Below are positions 24,301 through 36,090 of a stretch of 64,000 bases of DNA, one piece after another. Below the pieces are notes generated by a model. That model searched no databases, was not told where the DNA came from, and worked only from the letters and a program-made list of their open reading frames with translations. A program made the position numbers and the translations under genes. Each line of letters starts with the position of its first letter. The stretch's first letter is position 1. This DNA is from Crotophaga sulcirostris (taxonomy: Eukaryota; Chordata; Aves; Cuculiformes; Crotophagidae): assembly GCA_013397455.1 (NCBI GenBank), contig VYZB01000077.1, positions 2,308,717 through 2,372,716 on the forward strand. Reading direction: 5' to 3'.

Positions 24301-27300
24301 TTAATCCTGCAGATACTGCCTTGCATAAAATTAACCATCTGAGTGTTTGGAGTCAGCCTTCGCCTAGCTAAGACATTCTGGTACCTGCTTTATTAACTTA
24401 AAGCACCCTCTTAAATTTAAAAATATTTAAGCACCAACACCAAATGTGTTGGGCAGTTTCCATACATTTCTGAGGAAAAAGAAAAATCAACAGACATTTG
24501 TCACCCTGACTAAATTTAATCATGCATATTAAAAACGTTTTGCTTTTATGACTAATGGAAAGTCAAAAGACTTTCTCAGTGTATTATTTTAAAGGATTTG
24601 CAACACAGTGGAGCTTTCTGAGCAATGACAACACTGTACATATAGATCCCACTTATTTATACCCTGATAGTACCAAGGTGGAGGATAATGGCTCCACTGT
24701 TGCAGTTACTGTACAGACAAAACTTTTGTAGCAACCTTTGCCAAATGCACAGTTTGGGCTAATACTGAGCTGGAGCTGAAGGTCTAATCTGAGAGCACTC
24801 AGAGTAGGTAAGGGAATATTAAAAGCTCTCTTGCAGTTCAGAGCAAAGAGAGGCCTCTAAGTAGGGCAGATCTCCACTCCTGGCTGTCAGAAGGCTGAGT
24901 TGTAACATGAGCTGGGCTCCATTTGCTTTTCCATTTATATAAAAACCTTTTTGTTTCTTTTGTTATAAACTTAGACCTCCTGAATAAAGCCTGAAAGAAG
25001 GGGGGAAGGGAGGAACACTTGCTGCCTGAAAGATGTAGTTTGTTGTTCGACCACCTTATGCAGCATACAGTTCTCAGCTATCTCCTGGACTTGCAGCACT
25101 ATGCCAGTTATTATCTCTTAAAAAATAAAGTATTTGTCTACATCCAGAGGATCCAACCCAGTCCCTTCCCCCAAGGACTCTACACTGCAGAGGAAAGACT
25201 AAAGCACACCGGGAAAGAAGAGCAAGAAAAAATCGTTTCCTTTTACAATACTTATAGAGTAAGTCAGTCTTTAGGAGAGATTTTAAGATGGGAAGACCTT
25301 TGCAAATCAAGACTTCAAAAGCAGCTCAATGGCAGAGAGGAAGAAATCAATAGGGTGAGGATAGGGTAAGCATATTAAGAAAGCTCTACATTTGGCATTA
25401 CTGATGCCAAAGGGAGCAAACCTTGGACAGAAGATAAAGTTGAGAGAGGCTATGGGAATTTGTCACTAGGGGCAGCTATATCTGTTAAGCATGCTAAGGG
25501 GAAAATGCTTTGTAATAAAAATGAATACTGTATTTATCATGCAAGAACAGCATATATTGCCACGTTGCTACATTTCAAAGAGATTAGAACAAGACAAATA
25601 ATAAGTAGTAGGTCATTACAATAGTTAATATGGAAGACAATGAGTGAAAGCACAAATGTAAGTGTTCTAGTTTTCTGTAAGAGAAGACGTATTTACCTCT
25701 TAGTCATGTAGAGAGGAAGCAACACAAGCTGTGTGGGTGTATTGGTGAAGGGAACTATAAAAAAATTGAAAGATTTTACTCAGCTGAAACTTATGAGTAG
25801 TAATAAACAACAGCAAGGATGCTCTTCATAGAATCAGTTTTCATCATTGCTTTTATGAACAAACTTTATCACTGCTTCCATTTTAAAGAAGAAGGAAAAA
25901 TTACAGATAACTATGTGCTACAAATCACCCGAAGCTGCCAAGAGTGGCAGTACGAGAGTAAGAAGAGAAGCACAGTGCTTAGAAAACTCACAACATTTCA
26001 CCTGTGAAACTGCATTCCCACTGAAGCCAAATGTAACCATGGCTAAAGGGAATGCAGAGGGAAAAGTCTTTGGCAAGAACAATGTGAAATGCATAAGCAG
26101 AGAAAATGAACCTCTAGGTGAGACCATCCTCTACTCCTCTCCATTGAGCAGGCCAAGTGCTACATGCAGGGACTAAAAAAAAATCCATTCTCACTCCAAA
26201 TGTAAATTAAAGTATTTTTTAGCTATTCAGTTATTCCTGTTGGTTTATCTCAGAGCTGTAAAGAAAACAAAACCTTAAAAAAGATGGAGTTGCAGCAAAT
26301 AACCAACTACTAAATCACTATTTAGTATTGTACCTGTTTTACTCTGCTGCGTTTAAATTGAAAGAAGGAAAGATGGATCTCAAAGCAGTGCAACTCCAAT
26401 TTGGAAAACAGTGATATGACTACCTCTCTGTGTTTTGTATGAGCTCTATAACTTAATCTGCAGAAGGAATCAAGCAAAGTTTGCAGAAGATAAATAGCCA
26501 ACAAATTTCAGAGATCTGCTGAGTGATAGCTTTTATTTTTCCCTTACGTCTACCCTCACATGTGCCTTCTCATTTAAAAATTATACAGGGGAGTTCCTCA
26601 TAACAAACATTTCAGTCTTTGTCTATGCTGTACATTTTTAAGACTATATATTTAAAGGGGAGAAGAAAGAAACAAGCGATCTGGGAAACACCATATTTAA
26701 TATCACTGAAGGTGGTAGTTGTTCAGAGATTAATTATACACACACCTCTGCTATATAAAGAGACAAGTTGTTTATTATCACACATGCGAATGAAAAACCT
26801 GCTCAGAAAGGCATGAAAACTAAACACATATATGTACATCGGGGGAGTTAGTGCAAATATGAAGGTGAACACAAAGGAAGAACTCTGTTGCTCAGACCCC
26901 GAAAACTCTGCAGCATCTCCTACAACACTCCACAAGCCCTCAGAGCTTATGGAAAATATAAAAGATGAACGTTTATAAGGTTTGAAAGAACTTAATATGA
27001 CTGTGGTGAAGATAACAATTGTATGACCTGGCATTTGACATGGTCTGCTATGCCTTGCTCCATTTGAACTTCTCTGCTTCCCCCACCACTGGAGCAGAAA
27101 GATCTAGGGCTGGGGGGTGCAATAGTCTGAGGTGAAAGGAAAAACAATGGGAGAAACTGTTTTCTTTTTCTTCCCTTCTACAAATCCCATAGGGGCCCAG
27201 AAACCACATTTTATATCAGATTTTGAGGGCTGAGTTCTCAGCCAGTGTTCTGTAAAACATGTTTTTTCATGTTATAAAACAAGAAAAAGCCAACAGCTTT

Positions 27301-27533
27301 AACATTTTTAATTCTATTCTGTTAAAACAGGCCTATTTCCATTTTCCCCTCAGTTCTCTCTTTTATTTTTAATTGTTTGAAAGCCTATAGTGGCAAGTTT
27401 GACATTTGGCCAAGTTTCAGTATGAAATTTTATAGCTGAGATAATATAAACCTCTGTAAAATGAAGTAGCAAAATGCTGCCAATTAGCGTTAACAATAAC
27501 TGGAAAGAGGAATATTGCTTCTGAAATAAGCCC

Positions 27534-27567
27534 CTTTCCTCTACTTGTTATTAACAAGTGCTGAAAG
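27534..27567. repeat. Short cruciform-forming palindrome
   Basis: A perfect odd palindrome, ACTTGTTA-T-TAACAAGT, occupies 27543-27559. Outside it, CTTTC (27534-27538) can pair with GAAAG (27563-27567) across short mismatched spacers, giving a 34-nt stem with almost no loop. There is no T run after it and no gene before it, so a terminator reading does not apply in this genome. A role as a dimeric transcription-factor site or simple chance are both possible. Confidence 0.6.
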
Positions 27568-29153
27568 AGATTACTACTATATAAGTGCAATTTATCTTCT
27601 GCTTCTCCTTGCTATTGACATATAAATATATAAGTAACACATAAACCAAATCTAATTAAAGTATTTAATAGCACAGACATAAGCAAAGTCTCAGAGTCCA
27701 CTGACATACTGCATTTCAGTAGCAGAATTCCATTCATTTAATTGACCTGTTCCTGATTTATAAGCCACAGTAGTAGAGCAGAATCTGATCCACAGAGCAA
27801 TAGGATCTTTCTCTGTAAAATTTGGTTTTAAATGTTAAATAGTCAGTGCCGCAATGATCAAAAGATACCACAACAGTAGCAGCATCTCTGTTATTCTGAA
27901 ATTTTCTTGCTTGTAAACTTCAGACAAAACCTCTTTTTGTTTGTTGATGTGAGCATTTTAACAGGAAACAGGAGTTCAGCTACTAGAAAGCACTTTTTTT
28001 CCGACACAAATTTCACCATTGTACTGTGATTGACAGCCATCCCAATGTCTATAAACAACCTACAAGCCTCCCAAATTGACCATTCAGTTCCTGCATCCAA
28101 CATTTAAACATTGAGCAGTTTTTGCGCTCAATAAAATTCCTTTTCATTTCACCCTGGGTTGCCATGTCTCTTCAAACAGAGACAGAAAAGCAGTTCTCTG
28201 TGTCAGACAGAATTTAATTTTCAGTCCTCATCCATTCGTACAATGTAGACACAAGCAAACAAACCCTACCAAAAGCCTAGCAACGCACAGTTTAAACAGT
28301 CAATGCATATGAGCTACGGGATGAAGGCCTGGACCTGTTCACACATGAATAAAGAAGATTAAGATTTTCTTTCAAAGACATGAAGCCTTTTTGACAGCCT
28401 GTGTCAACAGCGCTGTCTGCCTCTCAATGTGAAACAGTCTTCTATCACAGGTTCCCACAGGGAGGTCTTGCTTATTAGCATGCTTTACACTTCCATTCCT
28501 TGTCAGTATTTAATTTAAGAATAAGGGTGCAAAGTTTTGCAAACTCTTACTTACCCACAATGAAAGGATAACTTACTAGAGACGCTGAAAGGAAATACCA
28601 GCTAACATGAACACCTACAGGGTACACTTTTAAAAGAGGATAACCTAGAAGGAATTAAAAAAAAAACAGTGGATACAGTTGTGTTCTCTGTTCACCACAG
28701 AGGGAATATACCAGTAAATTTGTTATCACAGAATATCTTTTTCAGTGTGTTACTTTTGTAGAATTCCCATCAGCCTGCATTTTTAAGTGTAATGTGCTGC
28801 TGTGCAGGGTAATGTTTCAACTGAAATTTCGGACATAAAACCAGGTAAGTCCCCACCCAAAAAGCAACAATAGTACTGACTGGTCTCGTATAGAAGACTG
28901 GAAGGGATCTCAGTGTCATCAAACTGAGTCCACTGCTAACAGGCAATATGACATATAATCCTTCTCAAAAAGTGACCAAGAACCCTCCTAAAACAACACT
29001 ATGTACAACAAAGAGCCAAACCCATGGTTTTCATTGAAAATAAAGATTAGCCTTGGTTGAAACCATTCAGATTCCATTTTTCTGAATGAGTGACAGCACC
29101 AAGTCACCATTATGTACTGATGGTATTGTATTGTTTAAAATCAAAATATGCTA

Positions 29154-29225
29154 CAGGCTCCAATTTTGCAAACACACTTAGGGAGCTGTTTAGATAAAGA
29201 AGTGAGTGGTCCCAGTGAAGGTAAT
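29154..29225. repeat. Possible ancient sauropsid repeat relic
   Basis: The segment CAATTTTGCAAACACACTTA, followed later by GTGAGTGGTCCCAGTGAAG, resembles from memory a decayed repeat widespread in reptile and bird genomes. That repeat reads roughly 'aattctgcaaacacttac... gtgagtagtcccattgaag'. The match is partial and unverified, so the family is left unnamed. If correct it is an old, immobile copy. Confidence 0.35.
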
Positions 29226-30129
29226 TGCATCATACAGATGTAGAGCACATGCAGCTTTCAGCATTACATTTTAAATTTCTCGAACTAAAAGTAACAGGAG
29301 AAAAACATAACTCCTTCAATGCTGGTATAACTTTGGTTTTCAAGAACAAATGAAAATGTGTGTGTATTATCTCATTGTTTGGGTAAGACCACAGTTTTGT
29401 TATCAATTTGATCATTTATCTTAACATTAAGAATTTATTTTGAAATTATCACATAAGAAAGTTAGAATGTACAGGCCAAAAAACTATTTCAACAAGAGCT
29501 GATTATATCTCAGTGAAGTAAGTGGGAAAAGTTCCAAATTTGTCTCAATATTGGACTAAAAACAACACGATTAAATGAGAACCCTCCTAAAAGCCAAGTT
29601 TCAATCTGTATCATGGGAAGTAAGATCTCAGGCAGGAAAATGATAATGATTTTTTTTTCACAATTGCTAAGATTTTTCTTAAAGTCTTTGCATGTGTACT
29701 TTTATGGACTTTTTTTATTCTTGCAGCCAAAATAAAAGGATATTAGTGTTTCATGGCTGTAATGTAAAATTCAATGTGAGATGCAGAAAAGAGCCGAATG
29801 ACCCTGTAACTAGAAATAAACAGCTGAGACAGGGAAGGATAACTAGGATTACATGGATCAATGTTTAATGCATCAAAAATCTTCCTTTAAAGATATGTGT
29901 GATTCATAGTCTTCCACAAGTGTCTGCATAACAGATGCTTTATAATAGTATTTCTGATTTCTTCCCTGCTGTCTGAAAGTCATAATTGAGTGTGTGAAAG
30001 CTAATACAATTACACCGAAGATGCACTTCCTTTTATCCTGTTTTAGTACATCCGAAAGAAATATTCTAGGTTTTTCTTTAGTCATTTTTAAAGTAGTATT
30101 CCTTGACTTCTACAATTTGATTTTAGCCA

Positions 30130-30234
30130 ACATTTATTTCTGTCAAACAAGAATGTGACTTAGTGCACTGCAGTTATAATTCATAACATAGTTATGTTCT
30201 CAAAGCTACATATTTGTTTAACAGAAATAAATGT
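30130..30234. repeat. 105-nt imperfect palindrome (long hairpin)
   Basis: The 21 bases at 30130-30150 are the reverse complement of 30214-30234 with a single mismatch, which becomes a G-U pair in one RNA orientation. Inside these arms, 30151-30168 and 30196-30213 continue to match at 12 of 18 positions, leaving a 27-nt loop at 30169-30195. Pairing stops abruptly on the outside. Arms of about 39 nt with scattered mismatches and a modest loop have the shape of a microRNA precursor. The sharp outer boundary also fits a relic miniature inverted-repeat transposon, although no clear target-site duplication is visible. I do not recognise the arm sequence as a known microRNA. Confidence 0.7.
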
Positions 30235-30551
30235 CATTTCAAGTTTTAATTTGCTAAAGTTAAATTTGTCTAGATATCTAGAGAAAAATTACATAGGTCA
30301 AAACATAAAGATAAATAAGTAAAGGAGATGTACAAATACAGTATGTGTACAAGAGTCTGGATTTTATTCTCTCCAATGTCAGTTATTTATAGGTATTAAT
30401 TTAGAGAAGGAACACGAAGCTCTAGCAACAGTTAGTGGCAGGCCTATAAATAAAGCATAATTTCCACCATAAAAGCAAAAAAATCCCAACAAATAAAATT
30501 GTTGATTTTCATTTTTGATCAGTTCTTGTAAGACCTATGTCTTTGCATCTT

Positions 30552-30573
30552 CCCCCCCCCCCCAAAAAAAAAA
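30552..30573 (+). repeat. C12/A10 homopolymer junction
   Basis: Twelve C bases at 30552-30563 are followed directly by ten A bases at 30564-30573. The minus strand therefore has a G12 run capable of intermolecular quadruplex pairing. Such junctions slip readily in replication and in sequencing, so the exact length is uncertain. Confidence 0.95.
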
Positions 30574-32110
30574 TTTATTTACTGTTTCTCAGGGTGTTAG
30601 GATGCAGTCTTTTGTTTTGCTTTGTTTTATTTAAGACAGATTCATTACATGGAATCAAACACACTTTTTAGTTTTAGATGTACAGTGGATACTACTTGCA
30701 AGAAATATTCTCTAAGCAATTTAGCGACCCCTGCATAACTTCACTCGTAGGCAGGGACTCATCAGAGCCACTGTATTTGTTAAAAAGAAAAAAAAAAAGC
30801 GCTAAAAACCTCCTATGAATTACTTTCAGGTTTTGAAAATAAGGAAAATTTCTGGTTTAATTTTGATCACAAAGTAAGCTGCTTATTAAAGTTCATCAGC
30901 AGAGAAATTTCACAAAGCCTTGTGAAGTCCCCGTTCAACACAGCTGCCAGGTCCCCTTATTCTTTCCCAATCGATCTCAGTGGGCTATGACTTTTCAAAT
31001 GGTATTTCTTACACTTTGTTCTTAACAGGATTCTCTTCCTAACTAGAGAGGAGGTCATCCTTTTCCCTGTAACTTCCAGTTACAACTGACAGGAGTAAAT
31101 GTGACCAAGTACATATTACTTCCCAGAAGTCCTCACACATGTTAGGTCCACTTGATAGAGCAGGCAGGAAAGAAGGAAGAAAATTGTTTTAAATGTGTGT
31201 TTGGGTGACAGAAGGGAAAAATTAGGAATGTGTGTCAGGGAATGGGGATTGGAGAAAGACGGGGCAAAGGCTGTGGTAGATGGGAGGGGGAAGAGGTATG
31301 GGTGTTGCTTAAGTGTGAGCAGCTACTCCCACTCGTTTTACCTGGGGTGTGTTTGGAAGATACTAGTATAGCACATAGGCAGAACTGGTGGCTGCCAAAG
31401 GCAAGAATTAGCAAAATTTGTGTAAGAATGATATGCTCTGGCAGTTTCAAATGGTTTGGACTTCAGAGAGCAATCCAAGCCCCAGTCAGGTATCAGGAGT
31501 GTGCTCCCATACTCCAGCTCTTAAACTTAGAGGCAGAACTCTCGCACAGGCGTGCCCACACCACCAGTTTACACAGACGTGCCAGGGTGTCCCACAGACA
31601 CTGAGATTCCATAATCAATCCAACTGTTACTGCACGGCACATGCGGGACAAAGTTAGGGTGAAATGAATGTTGCAGTTTTGTCTTTCTTTAGCTTAGCAT
31701 TTGTATAGAGAATGGAACACTTAGCTCACAGAATTTCTTTTTACTTTAGTCCATGTGTGGCACACCCATGCATGCTCAGGAAAAGAAATAAAAAGACACA
31801 TCATGATTGAGGACTTGGACTTTCTTAACGATTTATCAAAATAGTGAAGAATTTAAACTGAAAGCCCAAATTATTTTGATATATATTAATGCTATTTCGG
31901 GACCTCACATATATTTTCATTCACAGAGTCCCCTGCTCAGGCCACCATCTCCACTGGAGTTCCACAAGTTCCTCCCTTGGCACATAGGCTATGAGACTGT
32001 AACACCCCTTGGCAGTTTCTAAAAACTTTTGGGGGTTGGGGAATGAAATGTTCCTGTAATCCCAAAAGGCATCCTGCAGGCAATCATCAGGTTTCAAAGC
32101 AGGCATGACA

Positions 32111-32364
32111 TCACAGTATCACAGTATCACAAGGCTGGAAGGGACCTCTGAGATCATCAACCAACCTATAAGCCAACACTAACACCATCCCATCATCTAA
32201 ACCATGGCACTCAGTGCCTCATCCAGTCTTCCCTTAAACACATCCAGGGTCGGCGACTCCACCACCTCCCTGGGCAGCGCATTCCAGTGGCCAATCACCC
32301 TTTCAGTGAAGAACTTCTTCCTAACATCAAGTCTAAACCTCCCCTGACGAAGCTTAAGTCCATG
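32111..32364 (-). mobile_element. Short CR1-type LINE 3' end
   Basis: A 5'-truncated CR1 copy of about 250 bp on the minus strand, same subfamily as the copy at 9531. The 8-bp tail (TCACAGTA units) is at 32111-32130, followed inward by the 3' UTR and the last part of ORF2. It keeps the full AACTTCTTCCTAACATC stretch, which shows that the 9531 copy lost 4 bp. Similarity ends at 32361-32364, inside the segment that follows CTTAAGTCC. The bases TGACATCA occur on both sides (32106-32113 and 32369-32376) and could be a target-site duplication. Confidence 0.93.
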
Positions 32365-33134
32365 AAGGTGACATCAAGGTGATCAGGATTCATGCCTGTC
32401 AGAGCTAGAGCACCCACAGTTCATGAACAGTATTTCACTGTCCACTCTCAGTGAATATTTTCAAACTACTTTTACAAGCAATCATATTCCAAACATAATT
32501 GAAACTATGTGTTCCTGTACCAGTGATGAATCGTGTGCACCTCCAGGATGCCCAGCTACATGAGCACAATATGAAATGTGAGGCCACTGTGTTCAATTTA
32601 TCATCACATCACTATCCTCAGACTTCACGTGGTGGCATTGGGAGCACAGTCCTTCTTCTTGCCTTATTCAGGCTTGCTCAGAGTATGAACATGTCCCAAA
32701 GGGTTAGATCCTCTAGCTGTTATCTCAGGTAAGCAAATGGATAAGGATCAGTCAGGCTGAAATTAAGAAAGAGAAGTTCTCCACTCTTGTTAGTGTAAGG
32801 CTGGTTGACCATGCTCCTGAGGGACAATAAATTTCTTCTGAAAATTTTGGTGCAATTATGAACAGCCTTCTCAGGGCTGAAATGATAGCACCTGTAGAAC
32901 AATGATTTTGTAGAATGCATCTGTATGTTGGACTCAATTCAGTGTTGGGTTTTAATCTATAATATTTCAAAATTCTATGGCAGGACATATTCTGCAATCA
33001 AGGAGATTCCCACTTGTCCTGGTGTTTGTTACCCTCACCACAAAGGCAAACAAGACTAAAAGCTGTTGCCTAATATTTTCACAATTTATAGTGTGTTCAG
33101 CATTCATTCAGTTTACTCATCTTGTTCCTAATCC

Positions 33135-33166
33135 TAAAATAGCCAGCTTTAAAACAGGCTATTTTA
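33135..33166. repeat. Small inverted repeat
   Basis: TAAAATAGCC at 33135-33144 is the exact reverse complement of GGCTATTTTA at 33157-33166, with a 12-nt loop between them. The stem does not extend outward. It is a short structure that could easily occur by chance in AT-rich sequence. Confidence 0.6.
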
Positions 33167-34032
33167 CAAATTTTTAAAACTTTATAACATCTGCACCAAA
33201 TATTGTGGGAATGCTTTGACCCAAGTTCCAAAATTAAACATGATTTAATAAAAGACTTGTTTATGTTGGTTAAACAAGAGTCAGCTATTGAAAACAGATT
33301 CATGGAAGATAAACAGCTCTAGTATGTGAATTGTTTAGGTTTATTGCACTATCCTTAAGTATATTTAAATATAAATTATTAAATTAGTTTACTAAGCTAG
33401 CTTAGCTTTACAAGTCTATGTCTGAGGACTCTGTATAACATTTGATGACACAGTCCCAAGCCACCTATTAGCATTTTCAAATTAACCTGTTTGAAGAATA
33501 ACTAATAAACAGGAACAGCATCAGGGGGAAATGTTAAAAAGTTATTAATGTGTTTATCTGAGAAGTTTTTCTTTCTGTAAATACAATTATTTTTAAAATA
33601 GCCACTGATGATGATTGACCATGACGAGTTTAAATCTTTCATAACTGTGGCTCCACTTAACACAAACAATCATATGTTTACGCTAAGTTTTGCAGGACAG
33701 CCTAGTTTTGGTCAATTTAGTACCAGAAAAGTTACTCACAGTCTCCGAAGAAGTATAGTGCAATCTCACCTTGTCAAATAAAAAATATATCTCTTTGTCT
33801 CACTTCTGTCCTGCTCCAAGTAAACTGTTTTCTCTGTGTTTTCAATGAAGTCTTAAAAAGCCATAGTAAAATGAAGTTCTTGCTCCAGCAGGCCAACAAT
33901 CTAAATTATCAGAAATATGCTGGATAAAACATGTATACAGAAGATAGAGCTAGTTAATATTGAGGAATTAACAGTTAATTACCCTTTTAGACACTGTTCT
34001 TTTCCATGCACTTTTCGGCAAGCAGCTCATTT

Positions 34033-34050
34033 GGGGTGGGGGAGGGTGGG
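34033..34050 (+). other. G-quadruplex motif (G4 T G5 A G3 T G3)
   Basis: Four G runs (34033-34036, 34038-34042, 34044-34046, 34048-34050) are separated by single bases. This satisfies the canonical quadruplex pattern with one-base loops. The surrounding sequence is less AT-rich than the window average, but no promoter or gene start is apparent beside it. Confidence 0.8.
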
Positions 34051-35964
34051 AGAGTGGAATTATGTACAGCCATTAGCAAGGCACCTCTTGCTTAGAGAGT
34101 AGGTAAGAGAGCAGATGTCATGCATTTGCTAAAGTGTATTTCCACCTGTTCGCTATTCCCCATCCTCACATCCTCATCCCCAGCTCTGCATTCCTTCACC
34201 AGGGCAAAGTAGAGCTTAGCTGTGTTGGGAATTTCCCCTGGTGTTCATTTTTCTATGAGACAACATACTTCTTTCTCTTTCAGCAAAACTTGGCTCACTA
34301 ACAGGAGAATGTGACAAATTTTGGGCAAGAAGGCACAGAGCCAACTCTTCCCACCTCTCTCTGCCAGCCTCCTAGCAGATGTTCTGCAGGTAGTGCCAGG
34401 GTCCATCTGCTCCTCCTGTTAGAAAGAGCCATTCAGCTCACCTGCTGTAGACAAGAGCTTTGCTGTGACTACCTCTGCTGCCAACTCATTTACTCTAACT
34501 AGAACAATCCAATCTCTCTCCCTGGGTTAAAGGACCCAGGACCATAGGAGATGCAGATGCCTTGCTGGGTAATTGAGACCTGAGCATGGCTAGGCAGGAA
34601 TTGCAACCACCTGGTTTGCACACAGACACAGCTTTTCTCCTGCCAGGGAGGCAGGCTCAATTCAGGCATCTGAGAAAACATCATTTCATGAGGTGCCAAA
34701 CTCAGCAGTGGCACATTTCCTTCTTTGTTCTCTACAATACAAAGCCAATGGTCTGATTTCTGCCTCTCGGGAGGCAAGGCTAATTGTCTCTCAGTGAATC
34801 CATAGTGCAGCAACAAAGCAATGTGTTAAGAATAGATATCAGAAAAGGTGAGAGCAATGGAAGGCACATTAATGCTTCTTCCTCTGCAGCCATGAGTAGG
34901 CATGGAGATTCGAGCAGCTGTCTCCCAGAATAACACAGCAGCTTACATGGCATGGCCACAATAAGCCATAAAAGTGGTGAACCAAGGCTGACCCATACCC
35001 ATTATGGTCATAAAAATAGCATAATTACAAGTAATCGGGTCCCGGATTAGCACCACTAAAATCTTTCACACTACCACTTATCACAGCTCCTTCTACGCCA
35101 CGCACAAGTTCTTGTTTAATACTGACTCACACAAAAGTGTATTTTATATTTAAGCAATAACACAAACTTTTCTCCACAGTTCTGAGGTTCACTCTATCCT
35201 AGTTCCAATGAGATTTTATCAGAAATTATCAGAGAGGATGGGATCACAGTGTGACTGAAGACAGCCATGATAAATCTGAAGTTGTTTGGTAGGTTTAGTA
35301 GAATAGCAACAGAACACAGCTGAGGAATACAGTAACACAAATCATAAAGCCTTATTGTCAGTACTGGAAAAATCAAATTTTATGTGACCAGCCCCACCTT
35401 TAACAAAACATTAACTTTTTCCACAAGTGAAATATTGGGTGATTTGGTTGTTGGGAGTGGGCTGAGGTCTGATATGCCTGGTTAGTCTTTGGTGGGTAAT
35501 TCATTTGGATCCTGAACACCTAAACCAGATGTTTGTATTTAATAGGTCAGTGAGTCTCATAAGCAAGTCATTATTTAATAGTAGAATTGGGTATTTCAAC
35601 ATCTCTCTCTCCTTTTCCACTACCAAGCAGACATAGTGTCACACATACATACTTTTATCACTTGTGTGCAGCATACTGTAGGCATTTAATAGCTTTAAGA
35701 CTTATATGTAGAAGACTGATGTAATTTCTTGCAGTTTATGAGAGCTCTAACGGTAGGTTTATAGGATACAAAGGTTTAAGTATTCTGTATCTGGGGCAGA
35801 TTTGGAGATGAAGCAGAAAAAGAAAGCCCAATTTGGAATATAATACAAGTGTGACACAAACGCCACAACAGTTACCTATTAGGTCCTCCTGACCAATTTG
35901 AGTTACAGTTGTATTCATTAAATTGCATTCACAGCTAGCTACTCTACTGAGCCTTTCTTTAACG

Positions 35965-36090
35965 TCAATATGGAGTGAATTTATTGGGGTAAGTCTGTGT
36001 TCCAGGTTTTTTTTCTTCAAATGTTCATTTTCTTCACTGAATTATTTTGGATTTACTCCAGTGTAATAGGGTAGGGTTAGGCCCATCATA
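35965..36090. repeat. Possible ancient repeat relic with TTTACTCCAGTGTAA
   Basis: GATTTACTCCAGTGTAATAG followed by GGGTTAGGCCCATC, preceded at about 35968-35995 by a partly complementary TATGGAGTGAATTTATTGG, resembles a decayed repeat common in sauropsid genomes. Many copies of that repeat read 'tttacaccagtgtaa... ggccc'. This is recognition from memory. The copy is heavily diverged and the family is not named. Confidence 0.3.

Larger units (their letters stand above)
15618..32110. other. Unique AT-rich DNA, no gene seen
   Basis: A 16.5-kb stretch free of recognisable CR1. It contains an (ATTCT)n microsatellite at 16934-16990, a T-rich run near 18424-18453, a purine tract at about 18896-18941, a short TG run at 21309-21327 and a C12/A10 junction at 30552-30573. 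It also has palindromes at 27534-27567 and 30130-30234, a possible ancient repeat relic at 29154-29225, and a patch rich in homeodomain-type sites around 20400-20640. The longest open frames (for example 21479-21847 minus and 31230-31604 plus, both under 125 codons) show no domain and no splice pattern that I can defend. This is most likely intergenic or deep intronic DNA. Confidence 0.6.

Noticed and set aside
25019..25369. 116-codon plus-strand open frame with a charged C-terminal half
   Set aside because: No homology pattern, no splice context and no promoter are visible. The composition fits a chance frame.
34499..34816. 105-codon minus-strand open frame in a GC-richer patch
   Set aside because: No motif and no defensible splice sites. 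The GC-richer patch alone is weak evidence.
35736..36020. 94-codon minus-strand open frame with hydrophobic and Cys-rich segments
   Set aside because: It overlaps a probable ancient repeat relic and has no recognisable family. Not called a gene.
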